Origin: Heracleum sosnowskyi
Taxonomy: Eukaryota > Streptophyta > Magnoliopsida > Apiales > Apiaceae
Assembly: GCA_030848705.1 (NCBI GenBank)
Contig: CM061242.1
Location: forward strand, 129,962,757-130,026,756
Direction of reading: 5' to 3'
DNA: 64,000 nucleotides
The notes below the pieces were generated by a model. The model ran no database searches, had not been told where the DNA came from, and worked only from the letters and a program-made list of their open reading frames with translations. The position numbers were made by a program, and so were the translations under genes. Positions 32,660 through 45,294 of the stretch are shown piece after piece (position 1 is the stretch's first letter; the number at the start of each line of letters is the position of its first letter).

Positions 32660-35600
32660 ATGGGTCCGTCGAAGAATACAAGGTTGCAAGTAAGAAATAT
32701 ACCAGATGGGAACAACATAAACCACAATGAGGAACAACTTCAAGACAATCAATATGAGACGATTCCTGACGTCTCTCACCATAGTGAACCCGTCCTCCAA
32801 CGAGTTGGAACAAGGGACGGGAACCCTCCTCTCAACTTGGACTTGACAAGTTTCGCTCCAAATCAAATCGATTTCCTTCTCAGTGTAGCTGCCAATCTCC
32901 AACACCCCAACCAGCAAAATGACCCACCTCGGTCTAAAGGGAGACGGGAACCACCTCCCCACGAGGATGAAGCACATAGTGCTATCAACAATGGCACCAA
33001 AAGGCCGAGGACAACAAAATCCATCTTCTCTCGTCTCGGTTCTTCCCAAAACACTCAAAATGTCCGCCATGATAAGCCTCACCACCGTCCCGAGACATGG
33101 AAGGAAAACCGAAGAGTACGGGACTTGAGACGTCAAATTGAGGACAAAAGGGCCGAGTACGAAAGGGAAAAGCGAAGACTGGAAGAAGAATTCTACCAAG
33201 AGAAGGAAAAGGACAGGACTCCCGAACCCACCCCGGTGGGAGGTGATGGTAGCTCTCAACAAGAAATCCTCCAAACTCTCATGGAGTTAAAGCGCAAAGT
33301 TGAGGGAGAAGTTTCAGCCAGCCCGGGAGAATCCCCCTTCTCCAAAAGACTAGAAGATGAAAGTAAGCAAACACATTTGAAACACCCTCACCTAGACTCA
33401 TATGATGGCAATGGAGACCCGGAAGAACACTTGAGTTATTTTGATCAAATAGCCCTTTTCTATGGGTACCGGGACTTAACATGTTGCAGATTCTTTGCTT
33501 CCACCTTAAGAGGAAGTGCACAACGATGGTTTTGTAGGATTCCTCCCAGGACCATTGACACATGGGCCGATTTCAAAAAAGCCTTTCTGAATAAGTTTAA
33601 GGCAAATCAACCACATGAAGTGCACACTGTCTTCCTTGAGACCATAGCCCAAAAGAGCGGAGAGACACTTGAAAGTTATCTAAAGAGGTTCAAGGAGGCG
33701 GTAAACAAAGTGGTGTCAGTGAATGAGACGGAAGCGTTAGTGCATCTAAGAAGGGGTCTAGACCCTTATGATTGTGAAAGATATATTTGCAAGCTCATGG
33801 AACACAAACCCACTACGCTAGCCAGAGCATATGAATTGGCTTCTTACTTCATCACTGAGACGGAGGCCATGAGAGTCATGAAACAAACAAGGAATCCTCC
33901 CCAACAAAAGCCTTACTTCCAGAAGGAACGTTTCACTTTCCACCACACTCAGAGGCCCGTCCAGGAGCACCAAGTCCAAACCACCCATGGTCCTGCCGTG
34001 TCAAGGCAAAAACCCGTCTTCGACAAGTCGAGGCTCTCTTCTTCCACCTCATCAAGGCCGGCACGGAAACCTGAGCCAGAGTGGACAACCTTGAGCATGC
34101 CTAGAGCACATATCTTACGGGAGATACAAAACAAACCTTTCTACCAGGCACCTCAACCGCTTTGGACAGCCCCGGGTGATAGAGACTCCACTAAGCACTG
34201 TGAGTATCATGCCACGCACGGACATACCACAGAGAATTGTCTCTCTCTCAAACACTTCCTCGAGAGGTTGGTCCGTCAAGGACTCATTAACCAATACCTT
34301 CCCCGGCAAATTACGAGCGGGAACAACTCGAATACTCCTTCCACTTCTCAAGCCAACAAAGGCAAGAACATTGTCAATGTGGTTATTGGAGGAACACAAT
34401 CTCCCCCACGAGCTTCGGGAACTCAAGAAGTGTTAACGATATCAGAGAAAGACATGATGGGAGATGTTATCACTTTTTCTGACGCTGACTTGGAGGGAGT
34501 CAATCCTTACAATACTGAAGCTTTGGTGGTCACGGTAGAAACACGAGATAATGTGGTCAAGAAGGTCTTGATTGATAATGGCTCCTCGGTGGATATAATT
34601 TTCACGCACTGTTGGGAAAGGCTGAAGTTGGAAGATAAGTTGGAAGAATGTCGAGAGGAGGCACCCCTTTACGGTTTTGGCCACAATGCAGTCCCCATAG
34701 CGGGAATAGTGAAGTTGCCTATACTCTTCGGGACAGCCCCGAAACAAGTTCGCCATTTTATCAAGCTCTATGTGGTTAACACACCATCTTCTTATAATAT
34801 GATCTTGGGAAGGCCGACTCTGACTCGCTTAAGAGCCATAACCTCCACTACCCACCTAAAAATGAAGTTCCCTACCATTGCGGGAATAGAAGAAATTAAA
34901 GGAGATACGGAGGCTTCGAAATATTGTTATGGTTCCGCCCTCAACCTTGCTCAGACTGACCCAAGTAACCTAAGAAGGGCGCGAACAACTCAGCGGAAAA
35001 GGGAGAAAAGGAAGAGGCATCTCGAACACCAGCGAAGCCAAAGGAAGAGGACAAGGGATGTCCAAGTAGTGGAAGAACTAGAGCAACGAATGGATGCCAA
35101 CTTGAGAAAATGTTTACAGAAAGAAGAAGTGCCCATTGTGACACCCGCAGTAGAAACAGAAAAGATCGAATTGGTACCCGGAGACGGGACGAAGCGAATT
35201 AGCATTGGTGCCGGTCTCGACTCGGTGTTCAAGGAAGAATTGATAAAATTATTACGAGAGTATGCCGACATTTTTGCTTGGAGCCCAAAGGAGATGCCTG
35301 GACTTGATGAGTCCGTAGCCATGCATAAATTGAATGTTCACAAAGATGCCATCCCAAAAATGCAAAAGAGAAGGAATGTTGCTCCAGACAGGCAGAAAGC
35401 AATTGATGAAGAGATAGATAAAATGCTAGACGCTGATCTCATTTGTGAAGTTACTTACCCGGAATGGGTAGCTAATGTGGTTTTGGTAAAGAAAGCTAAT
35501 GGCAAGTGGAGGGTGTGCGTCGACTACACTGATCTTAATGCTGCATGCCCAAAGGATCCTTACCCTCTTCCAAGCATTGATCAACTAATTGATGCCACTG

Positions 35601-38404
35601 CGGGTCACCTCATGCTAAGTTTTATGGATGCCTTTTCGGGATATAATCAAATCAAGTTAGCACCAGAAGATAGAGAGAAAACATCTTTCATCACTCATCG
35701 AGGGGTTTATTGTTACAAGGTCATGCCTTTCGGCCTTATCAATGCTGGAGCAACGTATCAAAGGATGATGAATAAAATCTTTGCTGGGCAACTTGGTAGA
35801 AACATGGAGGTATATGTTGATGATATGATTGTTAAATCTTTGTTATTAAACACTCACCTTGCAGATTTGAAAGAATGTTTCGAGAAGTTACAAGCACATA
35901 ACATGAAGCTCAATCCGGACAAGTGTACATTTGCCTTGGAGGCAGGAAAGTTCTTAGGTTTCTTGGTGAGTCAAAGAGGAATAGAGGCTAATCCAGAGAA
36001 AATTCAAGCAATATTGGACATGCACCCTCCCAAGACAATTCGTGATGTCCAAAGACTAACAGGAAGGTTGGCCGCCTTGAGAAGATTCATATCAAAATTG
36101 GCAGAGAGATGTCTACCTTTCTTTGATACTCTAAGGGGAGCGACAACTACAAAGACTATCAAGTGGACTCCCGAATGTCAAATCACTTTTGATGAGTTGA
36201 AGGCATATCTCTCATCTCCACCTTTGCTAGCAACAGCCGCTCCGTCCGAGCCTTTGTCCATCTATTTGTCGGCATCCAATGCGGCAGTGGGGGCCGTCTT
36301 GATTAAGGAAGATGGTGAAGGACAAAAACCCATCTATTATGTTAGTCAAGTATTGAAGGATGCGGAAACTCGTTACCCCCCTGTAGAGAAGTTTGCTTAT
36401 GCCCTTGTCACGGCAAGCAGAAAACTAAGGCATTACTTCCAAGGGAGAGAGATCAAGGTTGTCACCAATCACCCTTTGAAAAAGCTTCTACACAAGCCAG
36501 ACCTTTCAGGACGATTGATTAATTGGGCTGTGGAGTTGAGTCAATTCTCTATCTCTTATGAGCCAAGGAAGGCGATCAAGGCTCAAGTTCTTTCAGATTT
36601 CATTGTAGAATGTTCATTTGGTAACAAAGAAAATATGCCCTCTCTTGAGGACAGTTCACCCGCCAAAGAACTTCTCCCTCCTCCGAACCCAATGTGGAAA
36701 CTTTTTGTGGACGGATCTTCTACCTCGGCAAGGAGTGGAGCAGGACTTATCTTGATCAGCCCCGAGGGGTTCCAAGTGATGCAAGCCATAAGATTCACTT
36801 TCAAGGCTACCAATAATCAAGCCGAGTATGAGGCACTCATTGCAGGTCTCAACTTGGCACGCAGTCTCCAAGTCCAACGTCTCTCCATTTTTAGTGATTC
36901 CCAAATTGTGGTAAGGCAAACCACTGGGGATTATGCTACAAAAGACATCATCCTCACCAAGTACCAAGCTTTGGTTAGATCCCTTCTCTCTTTCTTTGCC
37001 AGCCACACACTTGTTCAAGTGGATAGAGAAGACAACACTATTGCAGACTTGCTTTCCAAGCTGGTAGAATCTGAAAAGGATCACCTAGATGGTTCCGTCT
37101 ATTTTGAAGAACTAAAAGTGCCAGCAATTGAAGGACAACATATCATGGAAATTGGCGCGGATGACCCGACTTGGATGACACCCATCATCGACTACTTGAA
37201 AGATGGAATTCTACCAGAAGACTCTACCAAGGCCAAACAACTCCGCTCTCAAGCTGCCAAATACTTCATTCAAAATGACACCCTCTACAAGAGAACTTTT
37301 GATTCTCCTATCCTAAAATGTGTCGACCCTGACGAGGCTTTGTATTGTATGCGAGAAGTCCACGAGGGAATATGTGGTGATCATATGGGAGGAAAAGCTC
37401 TGGCTCACAAAATTCTAAGACAAGGATACTTTTGGCCTACTTTGGCTAAGGATTGCCAGGCTTTCGCCAAAAAGTGTACACAATGCCAGCTCTTCAGCAA
37501 TGTCCCTAAACAAGCACCTGCCTTGCCCTCTTCCATCTTATCCCCCATTCCCTTTGCCATGTGGGGAATCGATATCATGGGACCTTTTCCCAAAGCTAAG
37601 AATGAATTACAGTATGTGATGGTAGCAATTGATTACATGACTAAGTGGGTTGAAGCTAAGGCCCTAAGGAATATCACCCAAGAGGATGCTATAAAATTTG
37701 TCAATGAAAACATAGTTACAAGATTTGGAATCCCAAGGATAATGGTGTCGGACAATGGAACTCAATTTGTTGGGTCAAAGTTCGTGAAATTTCTTTCAGA
37801 AAGAGGAGTGAAACATAAGAAAGCTTCGGTGTGCCACCCTCAAAGCAATGGGCAAGTGGAAGTCACAAACCGCACTATCGTGCGAGGTCTTGAGAAAAGG
37901 CTCCAGACATCCAAGAAGAAATGGCCCGAAGAACTTCCTAATGTGTTGTGGGCTTACCGAACATCAGCTAGAAGCAGTACTAAGGAAACCCCTTACAAAT
38001 TAGCCTTCGGCACTGAAGCCCTCCTCCCAGTAGAAGTAGGCTCACCCTCCTACCGAGTCTTAAATTTTGATGAAGAAGCCAACACGGAAGGCCTCCGTGA
38101 CAACATCGAACTCCTTGATGAAGTCAGAGATGATGCGGTGCAAAGAATGGATACATATAAAGAAAAAACCAAGGAATACTTTGCCAAGAAGACAAGGATC
38201 CGAAAATTTGAAGAAGGAGATTTGGTGTTGCGGGCAACGGAGGCCTCAGACCCGCGCCATACGGGGAAACTCATGCCTAAATGGGAAGGTCCATACAAGG
38301 TGAAGCAAGTGCTACGTCCAGGATCATACAAGTTGGAAAGGTTGGATGGAACCGAAGTAAACAACACATGGCATGGAGACAAGCTGCGAAAATATTATAC
38401 CTAA
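32660..38404 (+). CDS. gypsy gag-pol polyprotein, 1914 residues, intact
   Basis: The polyprotein would provide Gag and all enzymes for reverse transcription and integration. Gag core is about residues 230-360 (AQRWFCRIPPRTIDTWADF). A CEYHATHGHTTENC knuckle-like motif is near 512. The protease has DNGSS with Asp639. RT carries YVDD at 1052-1055. A first RNase H-like domain has lost the usual catalytic Asp (YLSASNAAVGAVL). A second one has FVDGSS near 1351, AEYEALIAGL, SDSQIV and a late Asp in REDNTIADL. The integrase has an HHCC region (His1568 to CTQC near 1607) and catalytic D1638, D1698, E1734 with 35 residues between the last two. The frame has no stop or shift over 5745 nt. It ends 618 bp before the stop of the antisense gene. 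Confidence 0.95.
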   Translation: MGPSKNTRLQVRNIPDGNNINHNEEQLQDNQYETIPDVSHHSEPVLQRVGTRDGNPPLNLDLTSFAPNQIDFLLSVAANLQHPNQQNDPPRSKGRREPPPHEDEAHSAINNGTKRPRTTKSIFSRLGSSQNTQNVRHDKPHHRPETWKENRRVRDLRRQIEDKRAEYEREKRRLEEEFYQEKEKDRTPEPTPVGGDGSSQQEILQTLMELKRKVEGEVSASPGESPFSKRLEDESKQTHLKHPHLDSYDGNGDPEEHLSYFDQIALFYGYRDLTCCRFFASTLRGSAQRWFCRIPPRTIDTWADFKKAFLNKFKANQPHEVHTVFLETIAQKSGETLESYLKRFKEAVNKVVSVNETEALVHLRRGLDPYDCERYICKLMEHKPTTLARAYELASYFITETEAMRVMKQTRNPPQQKPYFQKERFTFHHTQRPVQEHQVQTTHGPAVSRQKPVFDKSRLSSSTSSRPARKPEPEWTTLSMPRAHILREIQNKPFYQAPQPLWTAPGDRDSTKHCEYHATHGHTTENCLSLKHFLERLVRQGLINQYLPRQITSGNNSNTPSTSQANKGKNIVNVVIGGTQSPPRASGTQEVLTISEKDMMGDVITFSDADLEGVNPYNTEALVVTVETRDNVVKKVLIDNGSSVDIIFTHCWERLKLEDKLEECREEAPLYGFGHNAVPIAGIVKLPILFGTAPKQVRHFIKLYVVNTPSSYNMILGRPTLTRLRAITSTTHLKMKFPTIAGIEEIKGDTEASKYCYGSALNLAQTDPSNLRRARTTQRKREKRKRHLEHQRSQRKRTRDVQVVEELEQRMDANLRKCLQKEEVPIVTPAVETEKIELVPGDGTKRISIGAGLDSVFKEELIKLLREYADIFAWSPKEMPGLDESVAMHKLNVHKDAIPKMQKRRNVAPDRQKAIDEEIDKMLDADLICEVTYPEWVANVVLVKKANGKWRVCVDYTDLNAACPKDPYPLPSIDQLIDATAGHLMLSFMDAFSGYNQIKLAPEDREKTSFITHRGVYCYKVMPFGLINAGATYQRMMNKIFAGQLGRNMEVYVDDMIVKSLLLNTHLADLKECFEKLQAHNMKLNPDKCTFALEAGKFLGFLVSQRGIEANPEKIQAILDMHPPKTIRDVQRLTGRLAALRRFISKLAERCLPFFDTLRGATTTKTIKWTPECQITFDELKAYLSSPPLLATAAPSEPLSIYLSASNAAVGAVLIKEDGEGQKPIYYVSQVLKDAETRYPPVEKFAYALVTASRKLRHYFQGREIKVVTNHPLKKLLHKPDLSGRLINWAVELSQFSISYEPRKAIKAQVLSDFIVECSFGNKENMPSLEDSSPAKELLPPPNPMWKLFVDGSSTSARSGAGLILISPEGFQVMQAIRFTFKATNNQAEYEALIAGLNLARSLQVQRLSIFSDSQIVVRQTTGDYATKDIILTKYQALVRSLLSFFASHTLVQVDREDNTIADLLSKLVESEKDHLDGSVYFEELKVPAIEGQHIMEIGADDPTWMTPIIDYLKDGILPEDSTKAKQLRSQAAKYFIQNDTLYKRTFDSPILKCVDPDEALYCMREVHEGICGDHMGGKALAHKILRQGYFWPTLAKDCQAFAKKCTQCQLFSNVPKQAPALPSSILSPIPFAMWGIDIMGPFPKAKNELQYVMVAIDYMTKWVEAKALRNITQEDAIKFVNENIVTRFGIPRIMVSDNGTQFVGSKFVKFLSERGVKHKKASVCHPQSNGQVEVTNRTIVRGLEKRLQTSKKKWPEELPNVLWAYRTSARSSTKETPYKLAFGTEALLPVEVGSPSYRVLNFDEEANTEGLRDNIELLDEVRDDAVQRMDTYKEKTKEYFAKKTRIRKFEEGDLVLRATEASDPRHTGKLMPKWEGPYKVKQVLRPGSYKLERLDGTEVNNTWHGDKLRKYYT

Positions 38405-39021
38405 GGGTAGTTTGTTCCCTATCACTACAAAGAAGTGTGGAAGGCGTAATTCTATAAGCCTCCATAACACATTATCTATGTTTTTAGTACTTTTTCAATC
38501 AAAGGCTCATGTATCTGTCTGCCATGAATGAAATTTCCTCTTTCCAGTCACAATATGTTATACGTTTAAATGATCTCAGACACAAGTCATACTCTTCCGG
38601 ACACAAAGCGAAGAAAATACCTCAGACACAATTGCAACACCTCAGACACAATTATCTCAGACAAAATTTAGTAAATTATGTTATCACATGAGTTTTATAC
38701 AGACACAAGGCGGACGAAACCGCCACAGAAACAAATAACTTATCTCTGACACAAGTAACAATACTTCAGAAACAATTACGTGCAACATATTACCTAAGGA
38801 GAATTATTCAAACACAACATAAATACTTTTACGACAACTTTCATGAAATGCATTTTTTCCGAGTTTTATTTAGTCAAAAGAAGGATGCGGGTAAGAAACT
38901 CCAACATCATAAAATAGTTCAGCGTGATACAACTACAAATGAAAAAGTACAAGTACAAGAGCATTTTGACATGAGAAAACACTAAGTCATAATACACTAA
39001 CTAATCAGAAGAAGGAGCATG
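38405..39021. other. gypsy spacer between pol and the antisense gene
   Basis: This is a tail-to-tail interval of about 600 bp. It contains a loose repeat of CTCAGACACAA-type words (38570-38770). No reading frame is supported. Confidence 0.5.
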
Positions 39022-41597
39022 TCACGGGGGCGGATGTGCCTTCCTACGAACATAAGCCTCCCTCCGGGCTTTCATCCACTCCATAAAGAAAACATCGAAG
39101 TCATCTTTTGGTCGTCTGAGATCATCCCTAAAAAACTCTCGGCAACAAGCAACGATAAGTGGAGCCATCTTCTGGCTCTCAGCACCAACTACCTCCCTAA
39201 AGACACTAGTCCTTCGGGAGGCTGCAACAGTATCATCACAGTCTTTCTTGTACGCCGGGGAAGCTTTATAATCTCGAATCACATCTACTGCGGATGGCAT
39301 GGCAACCAACTTCTCCTTCGCACGGTTGGCATCATCCACAGCCTCTCTCACTTGATCTTCCAAGCGTTTCTTGTCAGCAGCGAAGCCTTCTTCAGCTTCT
39401 TCTTGTAGAAGATCCATGTCAGCTATTAGGCCACCATTCTCTTGCTTTAGGGTTTTTACTTGTCTCTCTGCCACCTTCCGCCTTTGTCCCTCACGTAAAA
39501 GCTTGTTTACCAATCCGGCGCCATAACCTCCAACCTACAACAAAGCATCAAACCAGGGAAATTGTTTAGAACTAACACAAATGAAAACAAGAAGACCGTA
39601 TACACAAATAATACAGAAAGCTACAACTAAGAGTGTCACTTACCCGAGCATAATGCTTCTCAAACCTTAAAATCATCTTCTTTTTCGTCACCTTCGCAAG
39701 TTTTCCACGATCGTCAGGGGTAAGCATCTCGGGTAAAACCGCCTTGGGAGCTGTAGGAAACAAATATCCTACTCCTTTCCTTTGCACACCAGTAGAGGAA
39801 TCTACAATCTCATCATCAGAGGACGCATCATAAGCAAAAGTGGAGTCTACCATCTGCTGCGAGCCGGACCTCCGTTTCATGCCAAGTCGGGAGCAAGAAA
39901 CTAATGTCTTTGGACGGGCTCTCAGTACACACCTAGCTCCACCAGCACCCTCACCGATAGCCTCCTCTACTCGACCGAGAGTATCTCCTTCCTCAACATG
40001 TTTTTCCCTCTCACCAGGCAGACCTACATCATAAATCAAAAAATATGGTGAACATGTCCAAAATAAATAAGCAAGAAACAAAGTAGACAAGAGGTAAGAA
40101 TAAGGCAACATACCAGTGCTCATCAATGGCTCCTCATTATCCGCCACTAAAGCCTCCCCCGCGGGGGCAACGCTCTCTCCATCAAGTCCCCCCACAAAGA
40201 AATCAGCCTCCATTGACACATAATCAGCAAACACCTCATGCAAGTTGACAGGATTATCTCCTTCCACCCACGCCTCTGTGGTCACATTTTCCTGATGTTT
40301 CGTCGGCTCCCTAGTATTATGTACCGGACGAGACCCAATCAAATCTACACCATTACCAACATCAACTGGGACTCTCTCATGATCACCAAGTCTCGGCTCA
40401 AACACCTCCTCATACCCACCATCCAACGCCGCATCAACACCTTCTACCTCCTCATCTTCCATATCGGCATCATCGTCCTCGCCCTGTTTATTTAAGTGTT
40501 CGGGCTTAGGGGGTCCACTCTTTAAGAGCTCTTCAATCTTCCTTTTATCTTTACCCCATGCAAGCTCGGGCATGTCCATTGACGCTGGTGGATACACTGT
40601 CACAAAAAATATATACTTAGTTCATGGCCAACATAACACAAATAGCAGGCTAAGTAATACATGCACATATCATATGACAGCATCTACCACAACAAAGGGA
40701 ACACTTACATCCGTAGAATTTCAGCTTGCTAACACTCTGGAACTCAGCCTCGCCCAAGACAAACTCAAAAATACGGAGTAAATCCGCACAATGCCTCACT
40801 TGGTTATCCGCCAACGTATCTCTCCGTATAATACATTGTGGCTCGACTTTAGAGGAAAATCCCGGCATGTAGCTCCAATCCCCACCACGAATTACAACAT
40901 ATTCATATTGCCAATGCTTCTTAGTGGTCGTCAACTTCACTGGCTTATGGCCATCTGCAAGAAGACCCACCCGGCTATTTTTGTTACCTTGGACAATCTC
41001 ATAAAATGGAGCACAGTTGGACTTTTTTGATGAAAAGATCGTGAAGAATGCCTCGAAGGTTGGCTGTCGACTACTATGATCACATGCAGCAATGAACCAC
41101 AATATCAGTCGAATGGAATTTGGCGTAAATTGTGCTGGAGTACACTTAAACTGCTGTTTAAACAAAGCTACCAAGAATTTGTGAGGTTTGGGCGTTAAAC
41201 CCGCTTTCAAGTGCTCAAGTGGCATAACTATCCCACCATCATCGGGCCGCGAATATAACCTCTCGCTCGGAGTAGGAGCTCTCCAAGAATAATCTCCCCC
41301 AATTTGGAAGGCCTTCGGCATAAAATCCTTCCATTTGGAATATTGAAATGAGCTCCGATATTTCAAGTGCTTATACCCTCCCCATTCAGCATCCAATTGG
41401 GAACTATCAAACTGTGGTGGATCAATGTGCTTTTCTTGATAGTATTTATCCATACTAGTAAAGTAAGCTTCGGGATTAATAGTCACAGGAGGGACAGGAA
41501 AGAAAGTAAGGGAATCCGCCCAACTACCATCCTTACGGAGCAAGCTCGTAACAGTTTTGATGTTACTTCTTCCGCGAGAAGGACCAGCTCCAGCCAT
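39022..41597 (-). CDS. antisense four-exon gene in the gypsy element ('gypsy-type transposase' family, PF04195-like)
   Basis: Exons on the minus strand: 41597-40709, 40596-40114, 40023-39644, 39534-39022. They are bounded by GT/AG with consistent phases and sum to 2265 nt (754 residues). Exon 1 holds a domain around LKAGLTPKPHKFLVALFKQQ and FTPNSIRLILWF that matches, by eye, the plant family named 'putative gypsy type transposon' and the gene at 56418-58377. The middle is acidic and of low complexity. Exon 4 begins with a long coiled coil (about LVNKLLREGQ to RAKEKLV). Antisense frames in this place are known in Tat-group elements (for example Grande and RIRE2); their function is not established. 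A TATAAAA on the minus strand at 42015-42021 is a weak promoter candidate. Exon borders are my inference. Confidence 0.75.
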
Positions 41598-44500
41598 CTG
41601 TCAACACACAACAGAAACAAGTCAGAAACTTTCTCAATATGACAAGAAATGAAGTTGCTATAAATTCGAAGACAGAGTGGTGCAACAAGACATGCAGTCG
41701 AAAGTATACAAATGCACAACAAAAACATACACGATTCCCGCTCTCTCGTACAAGAATTTTATCAAAAAAAAAAAAAAAAAAACTCACTCTTCCGTAATAC
41801 ATAAATATTACTTTCATCCAAAAATTGAAAAGGACATCACGGGGTATACACGTCTGCCCCTTTCCCTTTTTACCTTACGTACCTACATGTTTCTGCTTCC
41901 CAAACAAACTCACACACCAAAATATAACTCAGAGGACAACACTGCCGGTCCCGCTTTCCCACTCTGCCCACGTCTATCTTCAACTACTTGACTACCTTCC
42001 ATAATACATAAGCATTTTATATTCAACCAAGTACAACACAAAACATATATGTCAACTACTCCTTTCATGTTTGCCTTAACCACCTACCCGTTCCCGCTTC
42101 CCCAGTCCCGATTCCCTCTTCCCCCTTCCCCCTTCCCCCTTCCCACTCCCAACTACTCCCTCCCCACACCTTCCTACCCGCTCCCGCTTCCCCACACTAG
42201 GCTTACCCATTGCCCCTACTATACACACTACTTGTATACACAAACACTTAACACACCAGGAATTCTAAGTCAAAACCTGCTCCCGCCTCCACCTCCCAAA
42301 ACCCAATACCCGCTCCCGCTTCCACACTCTAACACCCCCGTTCCCTCCTCCGTGACAACACAGACACCCCAAAAATTAACTAAGTCAAAACTCCCCCATA
42401 CCACTAGATTAAAAACCTGTATACGCCCTCAAACTTATGTATAAAACGAAAACAATCAACCCCAGTCCCGTGGTGTCAACGAACCTTACCCATTTTCATA
42501 TCTCTATTCCCACTTGAACCATTCTCAGAAAGTTGACTATTATCAAAAACCTATAGTAAGAGCAGTGGCGGGATCGAAAACCTCCCGTGTGTATTTTTAG
42601 GGGAGCTTTGCCAACAAAAAACATCAGAAAACCCTTCCCAACACTAGTCCCGCTTCCAGCTCCGGAAACAACACATCAAACACAAACCTCTGTTTCCCAT
42701 TAGTCTCATCAATTCTCGCACAAGCAGGAATTTTCGCACAACACTGACACACATACATACAAACAAACATCAAACTCACAACCCACACCCATGCAGCTAC
42801 AAAACTTACACCTACAAAACCATACCAGGCTAGTCCCGCTTCACGCCCCGCTTCAGTATCGTGGTCATTGGTCATGTCGGCTCTGGACAGTACCACCATT
42901 GGTCATCTTATTTACAAGCAAAGTGGTATCCCAGTACGCATTCCAGTACGCAATGATGAATGTTAACCTATGTTTGTCGAAGAAGATTGTTCAGTTAACT
43001 CCAAAAAAAGGAAACAATGTAACGGAAACACTGTATTCGTCGTTTACGCAGTTCCATGACTGCAAAAACGGCTCAACAAGTGAACATAAAGCTGGATTCG
43101 CAAAGACTGTTATAACATAGAGTGGGCTTACTGGTTTTCACCAAGACATTACACTACAGGAGATGAAGTAGTTTTGACAAGAAAACTCCCGACAACAGGT
43201 TCAGCATTATAGGCAAGCTCTCGTATCTCCGCAAGCAAAATGCGGATACTCGCTTCTTTGTTAGCTGGAGAAGGCGAAACGCTGCTCCGCCTCAACCGGA
43301 AAACGCGGTGGCTCAGTTGGTGATACTGGTGGATGGAACTGAGTTTACTACTCGGGCTGTCCTTACCCAACAGTAACTTCAAACGGGTAGCCTATTATGA
43401 GTTACCAACCTCACTGTCTTCATGCACCAGGAAGAGAAGGATTAGGCGTTTCGCAAAATCAAACAGCAGCTGGGTTCAAACGGTTCGAGCCAGTGTGAGA
43501 ACCAGGCTCATGTCCTCGTCCACCAGCATTACAATTAATCTAACGGAGGAGCTCACGTTTCAATTAGAGTACATGCCAGCAGTGCATGAACAACAAGCCT
43601 TCGTCAACATAGCAAACCATGGCACCCATGTTTAGACACCTACATATCCACACGCACACATATACGTATTTCTACCACTCAAAACATGACTTTCAAACAT
43701 ATGAATACTCTTGTCCTTGTTCACTGTTGGTCCTTTTGCTTTTGAGCTTTCTGCCCAGAAACTATGCAGTACTCGTGTGTAGTATGATGTATAGTCGGTA
43801 TACACATGAGTATTAGCTTAACGCGTTTACACTACGCCCATGCACCACTTACATACACAGTACTACGTATGCTAGAATGTATTAGAAGAGCAGAAGCGCG
43901 AGACGTCGGAATGCGCATCACAGCCTCGGGACGATCAAGAATGGTAGGGATAAAATATCTACTGCCCCGTGAAGGTGGATTTCCTGGGAATAAGGGCCCA
44001 GAACATGACTATAAACCATCACACTGCCGTGGACATTTTGTTTATTTAAGGATACAAAGAAACAACTGCTCTAGGTGTAATAGCGACCAGTTCTTCACGA
44101 GTAACAGTTTAGCTGGAGAGGGATTTGTCTCAGGTATAATGCACTAAATGACGATGCTATAGAGGAAGATGTTTCAGGGGCTTGTTACTCGTTACCACTC
44201 GTTACTTGAACTTCTTTGCCACTCAAAAACCTCACGTAAACAAAACAACACGAAGAAGACAACCAAACTCACTTGAAAAACAAAGTAATGGAAACTGACT
44301 CCGACTGGGCATATTCTCATGATAATGGAAACAAAAGCAAAGGGAATATCGAGACCCACACATTCTTGTTCAACAACAATAAAAATAAAAGAAAACATAT
44401 GATATACTACCTGGTTGGAGGAAGAATCGGAAGCGCAAATGATAGTCAACAGTGTCTGCTTCTTTGGTTTGCCATCACAATGCACCCTCCATCACGGTTC

Positions 44501-45290
44501 AGAGTTCCCGGTCGGAGCTGTTACAAGGTTGAGGAAAACGACACAAGCTATATATTTTATATAGTACATGCAAATTGTAAACACAGACACCTAAGCAATT
44601 TCTTTCTTATATATATATATATATATATATACGTACAAATATATATATACGTAAAAAAAAAAAAAAAAAAAAAAACAAACCACCACCAAGAAGCCCACGG
44701 ATTAGCCAAAACCATGCAGTAGGCCCACCACCTTTTCAGTGAATCAGTTTGAAATCACGCCATGCACATCAACCAGCTACTGTACTTGTCCTTCCCCACT
44801 GTTTTATGTCCTTCGTTACGTTAGCATACTTACTTTAATTTTAAAAAAAAAACTCTTAGGTTCAGTGTTTGTCAACCCCTATTCAAAATAGTATATTGAA
44901 ACAACATTAGAGCTTTTCAGAATTCACAGTACTCACAATTTGGACTAAACAGCTAAACCGTGGAAAAGAGAAGTACTCCCATCATCCTTTTCCAACTGTC
45001 CAATCCCTACTGTATCATTATATTTTCTATTCCTTCCCTTGACAACACAAATTCAAACCTATACCAACAGTCACGTGCGGTTCTAACCGGATGCAGTCAA
45101 ATAATTATATTTTCTTGTCCGTATTTATGTCAACATACACAATAAATTGCGGCGGACACGATTTTGATAAGTAAATAAAAATTACTAGCATAGTAAATTA
45201 TGTGCAGCATTATTCTCCCGATTCCTTATTTTTTCAACACTTTACTAAAACCTCAAATTTTATTCTTAAAATTATTGCTACTCACTACCA
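41598..45290. other. gypsy 3' noncoding region
   Basis: There is no supported gene in nearly 3.7 kb. It includes an A tract (41764-41781), a pyrimidine-rich part made of CCCGCTTCCC-type words (42080-42330), an alternating TA stretch with an A tract (44609-44675), and short frames whose proline- or serine-rich content only reflects base composition. Confidence 0.6.
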
Positions 45291-45294
45291 ATGC

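Noticed and set aside
36583..37084. Reverse-strand frames under gypsy pol
   Set aside because: They are shadows of the long gag-pol frame without independent support.
42049..42444. Proline-rich open frame of 131 codons
   Set aside because: It is a product of the pyrimidine-rich repeats in the gypsy 3' region. It has no domain or codon signal.
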